NCBI RefSeq assembly: GCF_013167955.1
Contig: NZ_BLWF01000003.1
Coordinates: forward strand, 310,001 to 374,000
Direction: 5' to 3'
Source: Thermanaeromonas sp. C210
Lineage (GTDB): Bacteria > Bacillota > DSM-521 > Neomoorellales > Neomoorellaceae
DNA length: 64,000 nucleotides
How positions within the stretch are numbered: position 1 is the first letter of the stretch; the number at the start of each line of letters is the position of its first letter. Below are positions 32,397 through 41,035 of this stretch, one piece after another. The notes below the pieces were generated by a model. The model worked only from the letters and a program-made list of their open reading frames with translations. It ran no database searches and was not told the DNA's origin. The position numbers and the translations under genes were made by a program.

Positions 32397-33335
32397 ATGG
32401 AAAGGCGTCAAAGGATATGGGGTTCTTTGGCCGTCGGGTACTTCTTTTTGGCTTCCGTGGGCGCCGGTTGTCTGATAACAGGCTTAATCTTAGATTGGTG
32501 GTGGGCCTTCCCGGAGGATGGAAGGCCACCGGAATGGCTCGGCCTCTGCGGGCTGGTGCTGGCCGGAACGGGCGGGATGCTCTTGCTGGCCGAACTGGGC
32601 CAAAAAATGCGGTTTCCTATGGTTTTCCTGCGGCCGCGTTCGGTCATGTCCCTAGGCGCATGGGCCCTGGGAGCTTTTCTTCTGTTTTCCTTTGCCTATT
32701 TCCTCGCCGGCCTGGTGTTCCCCGGGTGGGGAGGGCTCCGGATGGTGGCCGGTGCAGGCGGATGCATCGCCGCCGTGGTCCTGGTGGTTTATCCCGGGTT
32801 GGAACTGGGAGAGGCTAGGGGCAGGCCCTTCTGGCAGCCGGCCGGGTTGGTCCCTCTATGGGTGGTGAGTTCTGCCGTAGGCGGCGTGGCCGTTGGCGGT
32901 CTGGTGGTTGCCGCCCTGGACGGCCCTTATGCTGCCTTGCTCTCCGCCCTCCAGGCATGGGGGTTATTCTTGAGCGTTTTGCAGTTGATCTTTGCGGCCG
33001 GCTACGTGCTGGGAATGCTGAGGAGCGGCGTTCGGGAGGCCAGGGAAAGTGCAGAAATGCTGGTCCGCGGCCCGCTGAAGGCATGGTTCTGGGGCGGCCT
33101 AATTTTCCTGGGACACGTTATCCCGTGGATCCTCCTCGTAACCCCCGCGGCCGGATGGGCGTGGGCCTTCTTCCTCGTGGGTGTGCTGGGGCTGCGCCAT
33201 GTAGTGGTGGCGGCGGGTTTGTCCCTGGCTCTGCCGGGGAACCGGCATGAATACCCGGAGGAGGAAGAACTGGCTTCCTGGGCCGCTAGACTGGAAGAGG
33301 CCTGGGCGCGGCAGTCGCAGACCTTGAATTTATAG
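32397..33335 (+). CDS. NrfD/PsrC-family quinone-interacting membrane subunit
   Basis: 312 residues with eight or so hydrophobic helices, beginning GSLAVGYFFLASVGAGCLITG, the typical NrfD/PsrC first helix. Anchors the Fe-S and molybdopterin subunits and exchanges electrons with menaquinone. The polar tail from about 285 is cytoplasmic. Third gene of module C, 14 bases after the Fe-S gene. Family is clear; whether it is quinol-oxidising or quinone-reducing is unknown. Confidence 0.88.
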   Translation: MERRQRIWGSLAVGYFFLASVGAGCLITGLILDWWWAFPEDGRPPEWLGLCGLVLAGTGGMLLLAELGQKMRFPMVFLRPRSVMSLGAWALGAFLLFSFAYFLAGLVFPGWGGLRMVAGAGGCIAAVVLVVYPGLELGEARGRPFWQPAGLVPLWVVSSAVGGVAVGGLVVAALDGPYAALLSALQAWGLFLSVLQLIFAAGYVLGMLRSGVREARESAEMLVRGPLKAWFWGGLIFLGHVIPWILLVTPAAGWAWAFFLVGVLGLRHVVVAAGLSLALPGNRHEYPEEEELASWAARLEEAWARQSQTLNL

Positions 33336-33442
33336 GGTGGTCGAAGTTCAGGGCCGGGGCAGGTTTCCGGGCGCGAGGACCAGGTGGTCTGTCGGGCTGC
33401 TTAGGAATATCCGGGGGCCGGCGCAGGCGGTTTTAGAGCGAG

Positions 33443-33958
33443 GTGAATTCGGAAGCCTTGGTCGCAAAAGGCATATCGGGGCTGATGGTAATAGAATTTG
33501 CTAAACCCGAAGAGACGGCCGAAGTTGAGGAACTGCTGGCGGGCGCGGGCATGGGTTTGTGGGGTTCCACAGAAGAATATGTGATCGTCAGGGAGTCCTC
33601 GCGCCTTTTGGGGTGTGCCAAATTGGTGCGAACCGCCCCTGACGCTTTCCATTTGGAAACCCTGGTCGTAGGACCCCAAGGAAGGGGGCGCGGCTTAGGA
33701 GGGAGGTTCATCGAAGAGCTTCTTAAGCGGCCTTGGGCCTACTGCCGTTCTCTAGCCTCTGCGGCTCCTCCGGTGGGAGACACCTACAGCATCACAGTGG
33801 TTTCCCGGGGAGGGGCGGCCGGCTTCTACCGCCGGTACGGCTTCCGGGATCATACCTTTAAGGCTTTGCCCAGTCCCTACCGGGAGCAGTGTGACGGCTG
33901 CGAGGAGTTTAACATCTGCAGGCCGATACCTCTAAGGTTCACGGGGAGGGTGCGCTGA
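33443..33958 (+). CDS. GNAT family N-acetyltransferase
   Basis: 171 residues from GTG 33443; ATG 33485 gives a start (MVIEFAKPEET) more like the family. The acetyl-CoA site is LETLVVGPQGRGRGLGGRFI, followed by GAAGFYRRYGF, the usual beta6-beta7 region. The tail holds CDGCEEFNIC, two CxxC-like pairs that might bind metal. Substrate unknown. First of four tightly packed genes (to 36933) of which the next starts two bases after it. Confidence 0.75.
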   Translation: MNSEALVAKGISGLMVIEFAKPEETAEVEELLAGAGMGLWGSTEEYVIVRESSRLLGCAKLVRTAPDAFHLETLVVGPQGRGRGLGGRFIEELLKRPWAYCRSLASAAPPVGDTYSITVVSRGGAAGFYRRYGFRDHTFKALPSPYREQCDGCEEFNICRPIPLRFTGRVR

Positions 33959-33959
33959 T

Positions 33960-34823
33960 TTGCGAATAGGTATAGTGGTCTTCACCAAAGTACCCGCCAG
34001 GGGACGTACTAAGACGCGGTTATGCATCTCCCATGGAGGAATTTTGACGGAGGAAGAAGCGGAGGAATTATACACCTCCTGTCTTCTCGACGTGTGTGAG
34101 GCATGTATAGCGGCCGCAGAAGATCCGGAGGTAGATCTGTGGGTTTGTCACGATAGGGAGGGGGACCCCGAGAAGATTCTGGACCTGCTCAAAGAAACCT
34201 CGGCGCCCGGCCGCTTCTGTGGGGTCTTCAGCGACCGGGGGGGAACCTTCGACGACCGGATGCAGTATGCGGCCGACCGTGTCCTCAGGGGCGAGGGGGG
34301 AGTGCCTTGCCCCGACGGGGTAGTGATCATCGGGGGAGATCTGCCCTCCCTGCAGGCGGCTACGCTCCGCCTGGCCGCGGAACGGCTTCGGACACTGAGC
34401 CGGGCCGAAGGAGGCTTAAGGGTAGAGGCTGCGACCTTGGAGGCGGGAGGGCGGAACTCCCCGGGGGCCGCCATGGTAGTAGGGCCTTGCCAGGAGGGGG
34501 GGTTCTCCCTTGTAGGGTTTACGAAGGAGACGCCCTTTGATTTTTCGGGAGTGTTCTACAACCCTACGGGGAGGACCGCCCTGGACATGCTGGTAGACAA
34601 AGCGGCGGCCGCCTCTATCCCTTTGGCGGTGCTGGATACGGTGCCCGATGTGGACGTACCATCGGATCTGGCCGGCATAATCCCGGTTCTGCGAGGGCTG
34701 GAGCTGGCGGGACACACGGATTCCGGAGTCACGGTGCCGCGGCGCACCCTGGACCTGGTGCGCCGGTGGGGATTCGAGTCCGTTGCCTTGATCGGCGAGG
34801 GTTCCGGAGGTGGAAAGCCGTGA
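33960..34823 (+). CDS. DUF2064 (TIGR04282-type) glycosyltransferase-like protein
   Basis: 287 residues, TTG start with GGGGAGGG about ten bases upstream. N-terminal IGIVVFTKVPARGRTKTRL is the nucleotide-binding signature of this GT-A-like family; GVVIIGGDLPSL holds the acidic metal-binding residues. The family is often called rSAM/selenodomain-associated transferase 1; its real substrate is rarely known. The start of the next gene lies within its stop codon (GTGA). Confidence 0.8.
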   Translation: MRIGIVVFTKVPARGRTKTRLCISHGGILTEEEAEELYTSCLLDVCEACIAAAEDPEVDLWVCHDREGDPEKILDLLKETSAPGRFCGVFSDRGGTFDDRMQYAADRVLRGEGGVPCPDGVVIIGGDLPSLQAATLRLAAERLRTLSRAEGGLRVEAATLEAGGRNSPGAAMVVGPCQEGGFSLVGFTKETPFDFSGVFYNPTGRTALDMLVDKAAAASIPLAVLDTVPDVDVPSDLAGIIPVLRGLELAGHTDSGVTVPRRTLDLVRRWGFESVALIGEGSGGGKP

Positions 34824-35887
34824 GGGAGAGCTTTTCCACACCGCAGTGCGCCGGCTGCCTGGCGTGTGCCGAAGATTGCGCCCTACTCCGGGGTTACGGG
34901 CGGCCTATCTTCCAGGTTCCCCTCCATGAAATCACCGCAGAGCAGGCCTTTGCCTGTCTGCAGTGTGGGCTCTGCGCGGCGGCCTGTCCCCTGGGCTTGG
35001 ATCCGGCAGATCCCCTCAGGGTAAAGCGGCAAGAGCTGGTAGAGGTAGGTGTCGTGAACCTCGGGGATTACCGTTACCTTTGCCCGGACGAGCACGACAA
35101 CATGTGGGCTCTGTGCAGGGCCGCGCTGGGTATCGATTACGACGACATAGAACCCCGGGAAGCTACCTCCACCCTGTTCTTCCCGGGGTGCACCATCGCC
35201 ACCTATTCGCCCCGCCTCACGCGGGCCTTTTTGGAGTTCCTGGATGGGATTTACCCCGGTGCCAAGGCGGTCGTAGACTGTTGCGGCAAGCCACTGAGAT
35301 ACATGGGACTGAACGACCGCGCCCAGCAACACCTGAAGCGGCTGGAGGCTAAGTTGGAACAGTGGTGCGTTTCGAGGTTGGTGGTGGGCTGTCCCAATTG
35401 TTATTACGAGCTCCTTGAAGGGTTAGGAGGGAACGCGATAGAGGTAGTAGATGTTTACAGCTTGCTATATTCCCACCGTTCTCTCCTGCCGGTGGAGGAT
35501 CGCAGGCCTTCCGTCCCTTATACCGTTCATGATCCTTGCCCCGACAGGGAGGCGGGAGTTTTCGGCAAGCAGGTGCGGGCGCTGCTGGAGTATCTGGAGG
35601 TGCCTGTAAGGGAAATGCGGCACCACGGAAGATACACCATATGCTGTGGTACCGGGGGAATGGCCAAGCACTTCGTGCCGGGCGCCGGGGATTGGTCGGC
35701 GCAGCTCCGGGCCGAAGAAGCCCGGGCTAGCGGTGCCCAGGGGATGTTCGCCTACTGTATGAGCTGCCTCTTTAACCTGGCCGATAGCTGCACGCCACTG
35801 CCGGTGGTGCATGCCCTCTCCTTTTTCCTTAACGTCCAAGATGAGGCCCTGGACAACCGGCGCAAGAGCCGGGAGGCCCTCTCCTGA
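34820..35887 (+). CDS. Fe-S protein with ferredoxin and two CCG domains (HdrD/GlpC-like)
   Basis: 355 residues from GTG 34820. Residues 1-60 hold two ferredoxin cluster groups, CAGCLACAEDC and CLQCGLCAAACP. Two CCG (cysteine-rich) domains follow: FFPGCTIATYSPR with VDCCGKPLRYMG and GCPNCYYE, then VHDPCPDREA with TICCGTGGMAKHF and YCMSCLFN. This is the HdrD/GlpC/LutA architecture for electron transfer or disulfide-type reduction. Soluble; its electron partner may be module C or the next protein. Exact role unknown. Confidence 0.85.
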   Translation: MRESFSTPQCAGCLACAEDCALLRGYGRPIFQVPLHEITAEQAFACLQCGLCAAACPLGLDPADPLRVKRQELVEVGVVNLGDYRYLCPDEHDNMWALCRAALGIDYDDIEPREATSTLFFPGCTIATYSPRLTRAFLEFLDGIYPGAKAVVDCCGKPLRYMGLNDRAQQHLKRLEAKLEQWCVSRLVVGCPNCYYELLEGLGGNAIEVVDVYSLLYSHRSLLPVEDRRPSVPYTVHDPCPDREAGVFGKQVRALLEYLEVPVREMRHHGRYTICCGTGGMAKHFVPGAGDWSAQLRAEEARASGAQGMFAYCMSCLFNLADSCTPLPVVHALSFFLNVQDEALDNRRKSREALS

Positions 35888-35964
35888 ATGTGGTAAGTAG
35901 ACTCTCCTGAAACTTCGTGGACCGAAAATGGGCAGGTCCAAAAACTTCTGAGGGGAGATGGTCC

Positions 35965-36933
35965 ATGGTTGCCGAGAACAAGGCGAAGGCGTTGAAATTC
36001 AAAGAATTATTGTCCCTGCGGTGGGAACCGGTGGCAGTACGGCTGCTCCGCAGGGGGGAAAAGGTGCCGGAGGGCCTGGGCGAACCCCATATCAGATTAA
36101 GGTACTGCCAGGCGGTGGTTGCTGCGCGGAGGGGCTATTCTCTCCTCCTGGCGCCCAAGTGGCATGCTTGCCCCGACGGCGCGGCCATACTCGGTTTGAT
36201 AGAAATGTCGCCGAAATTGAAGTCCGGGGAACTTTACCTGCGGTTTCGGAAACTGCCCGATCTAAAGGTCGCCAGGCGGATGATCGAGGAGCGGCCTGTC
36301 TGGGAAGCAGGTGAGTATTCGGCGGTGGCCATAGCACCGCTGGCCCAGGCTAACTTTGAGCCCCACGTAATAATATTTACCCTTTGGCCCGAACAAGCCA
36401 TGTGGCTCTGCAGTGCGGACAGTTATTTTACCGGGGAGAGACAGATATTTGAGACGTCATCTTATAATTCGGTTTGTGCCGAACTGACGGTCCGCCCCGT
36501 GAAGACCGGACGCATAAACACCTCCTTCGGTTGCTACGGAAGCCGGGCCTCCAGCGACATGGACGATTTTGAGACCTTCCTTTCCATCCCGGCCCAGCGT
36601 GTGGATAATGTCCTTAGTGCCCTGGAAGAACTAGCCCGCAAGGCAATGGCGGAAGAGCGGAAAAAGATTTATGCTCCCCCGGTGGTGGGCTTCGGCGAGG
36701 CCGGGGAAGAAGCGGACTGCCAGGTACAGAAGACCGTCACCATCATGATCAACAAAGATAAGTGCCAGGGTGACGGGAACTGCGTAGATTTCTGTCCCCA
36801 CGGTGTTTTGCAACTAATCCCCGGGGAAAGGGGGCGCCTGGTGGCTTCCGCCGTGCGGCCGGATCTTTGCACCGCCTGCTATACCTGTGTGGGCCAGTGC
36901 CCGTCAAGGGCCATCACCCTGGTGGAAAGTTAG
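35965..36933 (+). CDS. DUF169 protein with C-terminal 2[4Fe-4S] ferredoxin
   Basis: 322 residues from ATG 35965 (GAGGGGAGATGGTCC before it). Residues 1-235 are DUF169 (KFKELLSLRWEPVAVRLL; GCYGSRASSDMDDFETFLSIP), whose chemistry is unknown to me. Residues 245-320 are a ferredoxin: KDKCQGDGNCVDFCPHG and RPDLCTACYTCVGQCPSRA. The combination suggests a redox partner protein. Follows the HdrD-like gene after 77 bases and may share its transcript. Confidence 0.8.
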   Translation: MVAENKAKALKFKELLSLRWEPVAVRLLRRGEKVPEGLGEPHIRLRYCQAVVAARRGYSLLLAPKWHACPDGAAILGLIEMSPKLKSGELYLRFRKLPDLKVARRMIEERPVWEAGEYSAVAIAPLAQANFEPHVIIFTLWPEQAMWLCSADSYFTGERQIFETSSYNSVCAELTVRPVKTGRINTSFGCYGSRASSDMDDFETFLSIPAQRVDNVLSALEELARKAMAEERKKIYAPPVVGFGEAGEEADCQVQKTVTIMINKDKCQGDGNCVDFCPHGVLQLIPGERGRLVASAVRPDLCTACYTCVGQCPSRAITLVES

Positions 36934-37104
36934 TATGGGGGACACGGGTCCTAGGGAGGAAATGGTCCGGCGCCTTTAACCTATGACAGGCCTGTCCGAA
37001 CGGGAGAGGTTGACGGCTTAAGGCCATACCGGGGATAAGAAGACTCTTATAGCTAGCCTTAGTATATTATGTAGCTTAATACCGTAGTGGAGGTTGACCG
37101 ATAT

Positions 37105-37899
37105 ATGGCTGGGGTGGAAATCAAGTTATTGGGTACCGGAGCAGGGCCGGGGGTCCCGGCCTTCTTTTGCGAATGTGCGGCCTGCCGAGAAGCCAGGACC
37201 AATCCATCGGCCGCCAGGACGCGGAGTACGGCCCTGCTCACCATGGACGACAAAGGAGTTTTAATAGACGCTTCGCCCGATCTCAGGGTACAGTTGTGCC
37301 GGGAAGGAATCCAGGATATCCATACTGTGTTCCTCACCCACTGGCACCACGACCATTTTGCCGGGTTGGGGGAACTGGAGTACTACCTGAGATTGAAAGA
37401 TAAAGGCCGCCGGCTTCCCATTTACCTGCCGCCTGGCTACACCGGAGAGTTTACTTCCACCTTCTGTCGTCTGATAGACGTAGTGGACTTGAGAGAATGG
37501 GAGTACGGGCGGCGGTACGATTTTGGAATGACCAGCGTTATATTGTTACGAGCCAATCACGGCATCGAAACAGGCGGGGTCCTCATCGAAGCTGGCAAGA
37601 AGCTGGCTTATTTCCCCGACACTTCGTGGCTCCCGGAGGAAACCCTACTCTCCTTGCAAGGGATAGATTACTTGGTGTGCGATGCCACCTTTTACGGAGA
37701 GAACTGGTATCCTGATACCCATATGTCGGTGGCCGAGGCCATAGAATTGGGGAAGAGGGTGGGCGCAGGGCAGACCATTCTTACCCACCTTTCCATGCAC
37801 TACAGCTCTCCGGTGACGGTGGAAGAGCTGAACCGGGAGCTAGCTGGGTTAGACGGGGTCCTGGCCAGCTATGACGGGTTAAAGGTTGAACTGTATTAA
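37105..37899 (+). CDS. PhnP-like metallo-beta-lactamase fold hydrolase
   Basis: 264 residues from ATG 37105, with GGAGG at ten bases; GTG 37087 is less likely. LLGTGAGPGVPAFFCECAACREA is the PhnP-type N-terminus with an extra Cys pair; LTHWHHDHFAGL is the dinuclear metal site; CDATFYG and LTHLSMHYS supply further ligands. PhnP relatives are cyclic phosphodiesterases. No phn genes are nearby, so the substrate is open. A TTGACG at 37010-37015 with GATAAG 18 bases on could be its promoter. Confidence 0.82.
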   Translation: MAGVEIKLLGTGAGPGVPAFFCECAACREARTNPSAARTRSTALLTMDDKGVLIDASPDLRVQLCREGIQDIHTVFLTHWHHDHFAGLGELEYYLRLKDKGRRLPIYLPPGYTGEFTSTFCRLIDVVDLREWEYGRRYDFGMTSVILLRANHGIETGGVLIEAGKKLAYFPDTSWLPEETLLSLQGIDYLVCDATFYGENWYPDTHMSVAEAIELGKRVGAGQTILTHLSMHYSSPVTVEELNRELAGLDGVLASYDGLKVELY

Positions 37900-38052
37900 G
37901 TATTAAGGAAGGACGATAAAAACACGGGTATTCCCGCAGGGATCCCCCGCTCCAGAAGAAGTTCGGCTACTAAGTAAATGGGGTGTTTTCGTGCTAACGT
38001 GAGGGCGGGCGTGCTAAGGGAGTTCCAATTTCGGGGGAGGAGTTGAGGGAAG

Positions 38053-39087
38053 TTGCTGCGGAAAGAGATCCTTTATCTAGTGGATAAGGCGAAGTCGGGA
38101 GAGCTGCTTAACCGCGAAGAGATGGCGATGCTTTTTGAAATAGACCCTTTCACACCCGAGTCAGCCTATATTCGATATGCCTCCCGAGAAATCAGTTCGA
38201 AGGTCAGCAATAATACGGCAGAGGTCCATGCGCAAGTCGGCATCAACGTGGGATGCTGCGCCCGCAACTGTAAGTGGTGTTCCTTTGCCGCAGCCAGTAA
38301 AGTGTTCGGGCGCATGAGCGTAATGAGCACCGAAGAGATAGTAAGGCGGTGCCGGCAGGCCGAAGAACAGGGCGCCAACGCCGTCTACCTCATGGCTACA
38401 GGGGCTTTTCCCTTCGGGCACCTGCTGGAAATCATCCGGGAAGTGCGTCGCGCTTTGACGCCGGATGCGGTACTGATCGGGAACGTCGATGATTTCACAG
38501 TGAAAGAAGCGTACGCCTTGAAGGACGCCGGCTTAGACGGGGTGTACCATGCCCTTCGCCTGAGGGAAGGGAAGGATTCGAGTATCGAGCCTGCCAGAAG
38601 GATGGCCACCATGCGAGCCGCCCGGGAGGCCGGCCTTGCCCTGGGAACGTGCGTCGAGCCCGTGGGGCCCGAGCATACCACCGAGGAGCTGGTAGAGGCC
38701 ACCATCGTAGCCCGGGAGTGCGGCGCTGTCTACAGCGGCTGTATGCGCCGGGTCGCCGTGCCGGGTACCGAGCTGGGGGAACGTGGAATGATTACCGAGG
38801 CCCGGCAGGCGCATCTTCTCGCCGTGATCCGTTTGGCCACTCAGCAGGAAATCGTCGGCATGTGCTGGCATGAGCCGAGCACCCTCGGTCCCCTGGTCGG
38901 GGTCAATGTCATGTGGGCGGAAACAGGATCCAACCCGCGGGATACCCATGAGGATTGCGAGAGAACGCGTGGACGCTCGGTGGGCGAAGTTAAGAGGATG
39001 TATTGGGAGGCCGGCTGGAGGGTGCTAGAAGGCCCTTCGGTGATTTGGCGGCCCAAAGCCGGCGGGCTACAGAAAAAGGTGGTATGA
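38053..39087 (+). CDS. BioB/PylB-like radical SAM protein
   Basis: 344 residues, TTG start with GGGGGAGGAG ten bases upstream. Radical SAM motif CARNCKWCSF (CxxxCxxC) near residue 75, then NAVYLMATGAFPFG, GNVDDFTVKEAYALKDAG and a C-terminal BATS-like half with MCWHEPSTLGPLVGVNVMWAETGSNPRD. Similar in plan to biotin synthase, HydE and methylornithine synthase. No biotin, hydrogenase-maturation or pyrrolysine genes are near, so the product is unknown. Confidence 0.8.
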   Translation: MLRKEILYLVDKAKSGELLNREEMAMLFEIDPFTPESAYIRYASREISSKVSNNTAEVHAQVGINVGCCARNCKWCSFAAASKVFGRMSVMSTEEIVRRCRQAEEQGANAVYLMATGAFPFGHLLEIIREVRRALTPDAVLIGNVDDFTVKEAYALKDAGLDGVYHALRLREGKDSSIEPARRMATMRAAREAGLALGTCVEPVGPEHTTEELVEATIVARECGAVYSGCMRRVAVPGTELGERGMITEARQAHLLAVIRLATQQEIVGMCWHEPSTLGPLVGVNVMWAETGSNPRDTHEDCERTRGRSVGEVKRMYWEAGWRVLEGPSVIWRPKAGGLQKKVV

Positions 39088-39088
39088 G

Positions 39089-39310
39089 GTGTGGCGTCAG
39101 ATGTACCAGGAGCTGGTGGAGGAATCGAGGGAGGCCCTTGGGTTAAGGATTTTGGGCCCCAAGGGGAAACGTAGTAATAATCCCTTGGGGAAGGGACACG
39201 ACGGCCGGAGAATCAAGTATTTGGCCATGGGCACGCCCACCCAGCAGGAGGCCTCGAGGCGGAGGGCCCCGAAAGGTGAAGCCGGCCGGGATAGGCTTCC
39301 CAAGGGATAA
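39089..39310 (+). CDS. Doubtful small ORF after the radical SAM gene
   Basis: 73 residues, very basic and low in hydrophobics (KGKRSNNPLGKGHDGRRIKY). GTG start one base after the radical SAM stop, without a clear ribosome binding site. No family recognised. May be a non-coding tail. Confidence 0.2.
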   Translation: MWRQMYQELVEESREALGLRILGPKGKRSNNPLGKGHDGRRIKYLAMGTPTQQEASRRRAPKGEAGRDRLPKG

Positions 39311-39401
39311 AAGGGGTCGGCTAGGTTAAAGGCTTCACGCCAGGAGTGCCCCGGCGGGCCGGTTTTTCGTCACGGCGACAACCTTTTTGCACATTTATGC
39401 G

Positions 39402-39458
39402 GGATGGAGGCCTCTTTACCGGCTTTTCCCGGTAAGAGGCCACCATCCATTTTTGTCA
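39402..39458 (+). terminator. Strong terminator before the MATE remnant
   Basis: GGATGG and CCATCC enclose GGCCTCTTTACCGG and CCGGTAAGAGGCC (one bulged base), with loop CTTTTC, followed by ATTTTTG. The rest of 39311-39610 shows a smaller CCGG hairpin with five T near 39360 and a TATAAT at 39520-39525 lacking a good -35. Confidence 0.8.
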
Positions 39459-39610
39459 AGTCTGTTGGTGGGGGGAAATACAATTGATCCGGAGAGGCCC
39501 CCTATGTTAGAATTCATACTATAATATTTCTAACCAAAGAGCGGGGGAGGAGAGAAGGGCCAATAATTATCCTACCGATCGGGCGCCTGCAAGAGGAGGG
39601 TATTAACATA

Positions 39611-40567
39611 ATGGATGAGCGTTCACGGCAGCTTGGGTCGGCCCCTCTAGGCCGCTTATTGTGGAACTTCTCCTGGCCGGCTACCGTGGGCATGCTGTGT
39701 AATGCCCTTTACAATGTGGTGGACCGGGCCTTCGTTGGTCGTGGAGTCGGCCCCCTGGCCATTGCCGCCACGACCGTAGCCTTTCCCCTGATGGTAATAT
39801 TGAGGGCTATTTCCCTGTTGATCGGGGTAGGAGCCACCGCCCTGATTTCCCTCCGCCTGGGGGAACAAAAAAAGGAAGAGGCAGAAGTGGTGGCCGCTAA
39901 CGGTGCAGCCTTGCTGGTCTTAATGCCCCTGTGTTTTGCCCTTATTTATCTTACGTTTCCGGAGCCACTCCTGAGACTCTTCGGCGCCGACGATGAGGCG
40001 ATGCCATATGCCCGTGATTTCCTGCACATCATTATGCTCGGTTCCGTCTTCGGAAGCCTGGGCATGGGAATGAACAATTTTATCCGGGCCGAAGGGAACC
40101 CTATGAGGGCCATGTCCACCCAGGTACTGGGGGCTTTAATCAACGGGATTTTAAACTATATATTCATTTTCCACTTCGGCAAGGGGATCAGGGGCTCGGC
40201 CCTGGCAACGGTCATAGGTCAACTCTTTGCCACCCGGCCCTCACCGGCATGACCGCCCATGCCATGACCGTGTTCTTCGCAATGGGTTTTGTAGTCGGTT
40301 TTCAGGTGGTGTGTTCCCAATATTTCCAGGCCGTCGGCAAGGCGGTAAAGGCAGCTATTCTTAGCCTGTCCCGCCAATTCCTGTTTTTCATTCCGCTGCT
40401 CGTCATTTCTTCCCCACTTCTGGGGCATAGAAGGTGTCTGGAGAGCCGCCCCCATTGCCGACGCTCTTTCCGCTACAGTAACGGCTTCTTTCATTTTCCG
40501 CGAAGTGAGGCTGCTATCAAAGGAGGGAACCGTACCCGAAACCGAAATGGCGGCCGGGAAGATTTAA
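39611..40567 (+). pseudogene. MATE family efflux transporter remnant
   Basis: The first 205 codons read as a normal MATE N-terminal half (LLWNFSWPATVGMLCNALYNV; VDRAFVGRGVGPLAIAATT; NNFIRAEGNPMRAMSTQVLG). After GSALATVIGQL the frame breaks near 40230. The downstream TAHAMTVFFAMGFVVGFQVV, two frames away, belongs to a later part of the protein, so roughly 190 residues are deleted. A second shift near 40425 restores WGIEGVWRAAPIADALSATV to the stop at 40567. Intact MATE proteins have about 450 residues. Nonfunctional unless the first half folds alone, which is unlikely. Confidence 0.85.
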
Positions 40568-40571
40568 GGGT

Positions 40572-40685
40572 TTAAACGGGCGAGGAGGAAGGGCCTAAGA
40601 TAACCCGGTCGCCCTTCTTTATCCGGCCGTCTTTTATTACTCGATAATAAATACCCTCAGTCTTCAAGGGCGCGTACTGAGGTTA
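40572..40685 (-). pseudogene. Possible MOSC-domain remnant
   Basis: The minus strand reads APLKTEGIYYRVIKDGRIKK then GDRVILGPSSSPV to a TAA at 40574. This resembles the closing strand of MOSC (Mo-cofactor sulfurase C-terminal) proteins. An upstream TAA closes the frame, and only about 36 codons remain. By-eye identification from a short piece. Confidence 0.3.
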
Positions 40686-40839
40686 ACGCCTACCACTATG
40701 GCTTGGGACAGTTGTTACCCTCCTTACTGGTCCGGGATGGCTCCGAGGTATTTCCAAGCCGGGTGCCGGCGTATTACCCCGGGGCCCTGGCGCCTATCTC
40801 TTACGCGAGCTACGACATATTATAATACATAATTGGCGG

Positions 40840-40869
40840 TTGACATGGCCCGGGCGGCGGGTCCATAAT
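40840..40869 (+). promoter_or_regulatory. Sigma-A promoter for the sigma-54 activator gene
   Basis: TTGACA (40840-40845), 18 bases, CATAAT (40864-40869). The leader to ATG 41036 is about 160 bases and contains the GTACAT-ATGA-ATGTAC dyad (40937-40952), a candidate autoregulation site. Confidence 0.55.
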
Positions 40870-40936
40870 AAAACTAGGTGAAAACCTGGGAGGCTCCACC
40901 GCGAAGGCCTGGGTGATGTTTCAGGGGGATGTTTTT

Positions 40937-40952
40937 GTACATATGAATGTAC
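40937..40952. promoter_or_regulatory. Perfect 16-base dyad upstream of the activator gene
   Basis: GTACAT-ATGA-ATGTAC, 84 bases before the activator start codon and downstream of its likely promoter, so a bound protein would block transcription. I found no copy near the two sigma-54 promoters. Confidence 0.35.
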
Positions 40953-41035
40953 TCTCCGGCACAAAGATAGGGCCTGCCGGGATTTTGGATACGGCTGGTA
41001 GGGCATTGTGACCCGTTCGCGGGGGGTAGGCGGAT

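Noticed and set aside
38053-39087. Pyrrolysine (pylB) locus
   Set aside because: Only the radical SAM protein resembles PylB. No pylC, pylD, pylS or tRNA-Pyl is near, and no gene here shows amber read-through.
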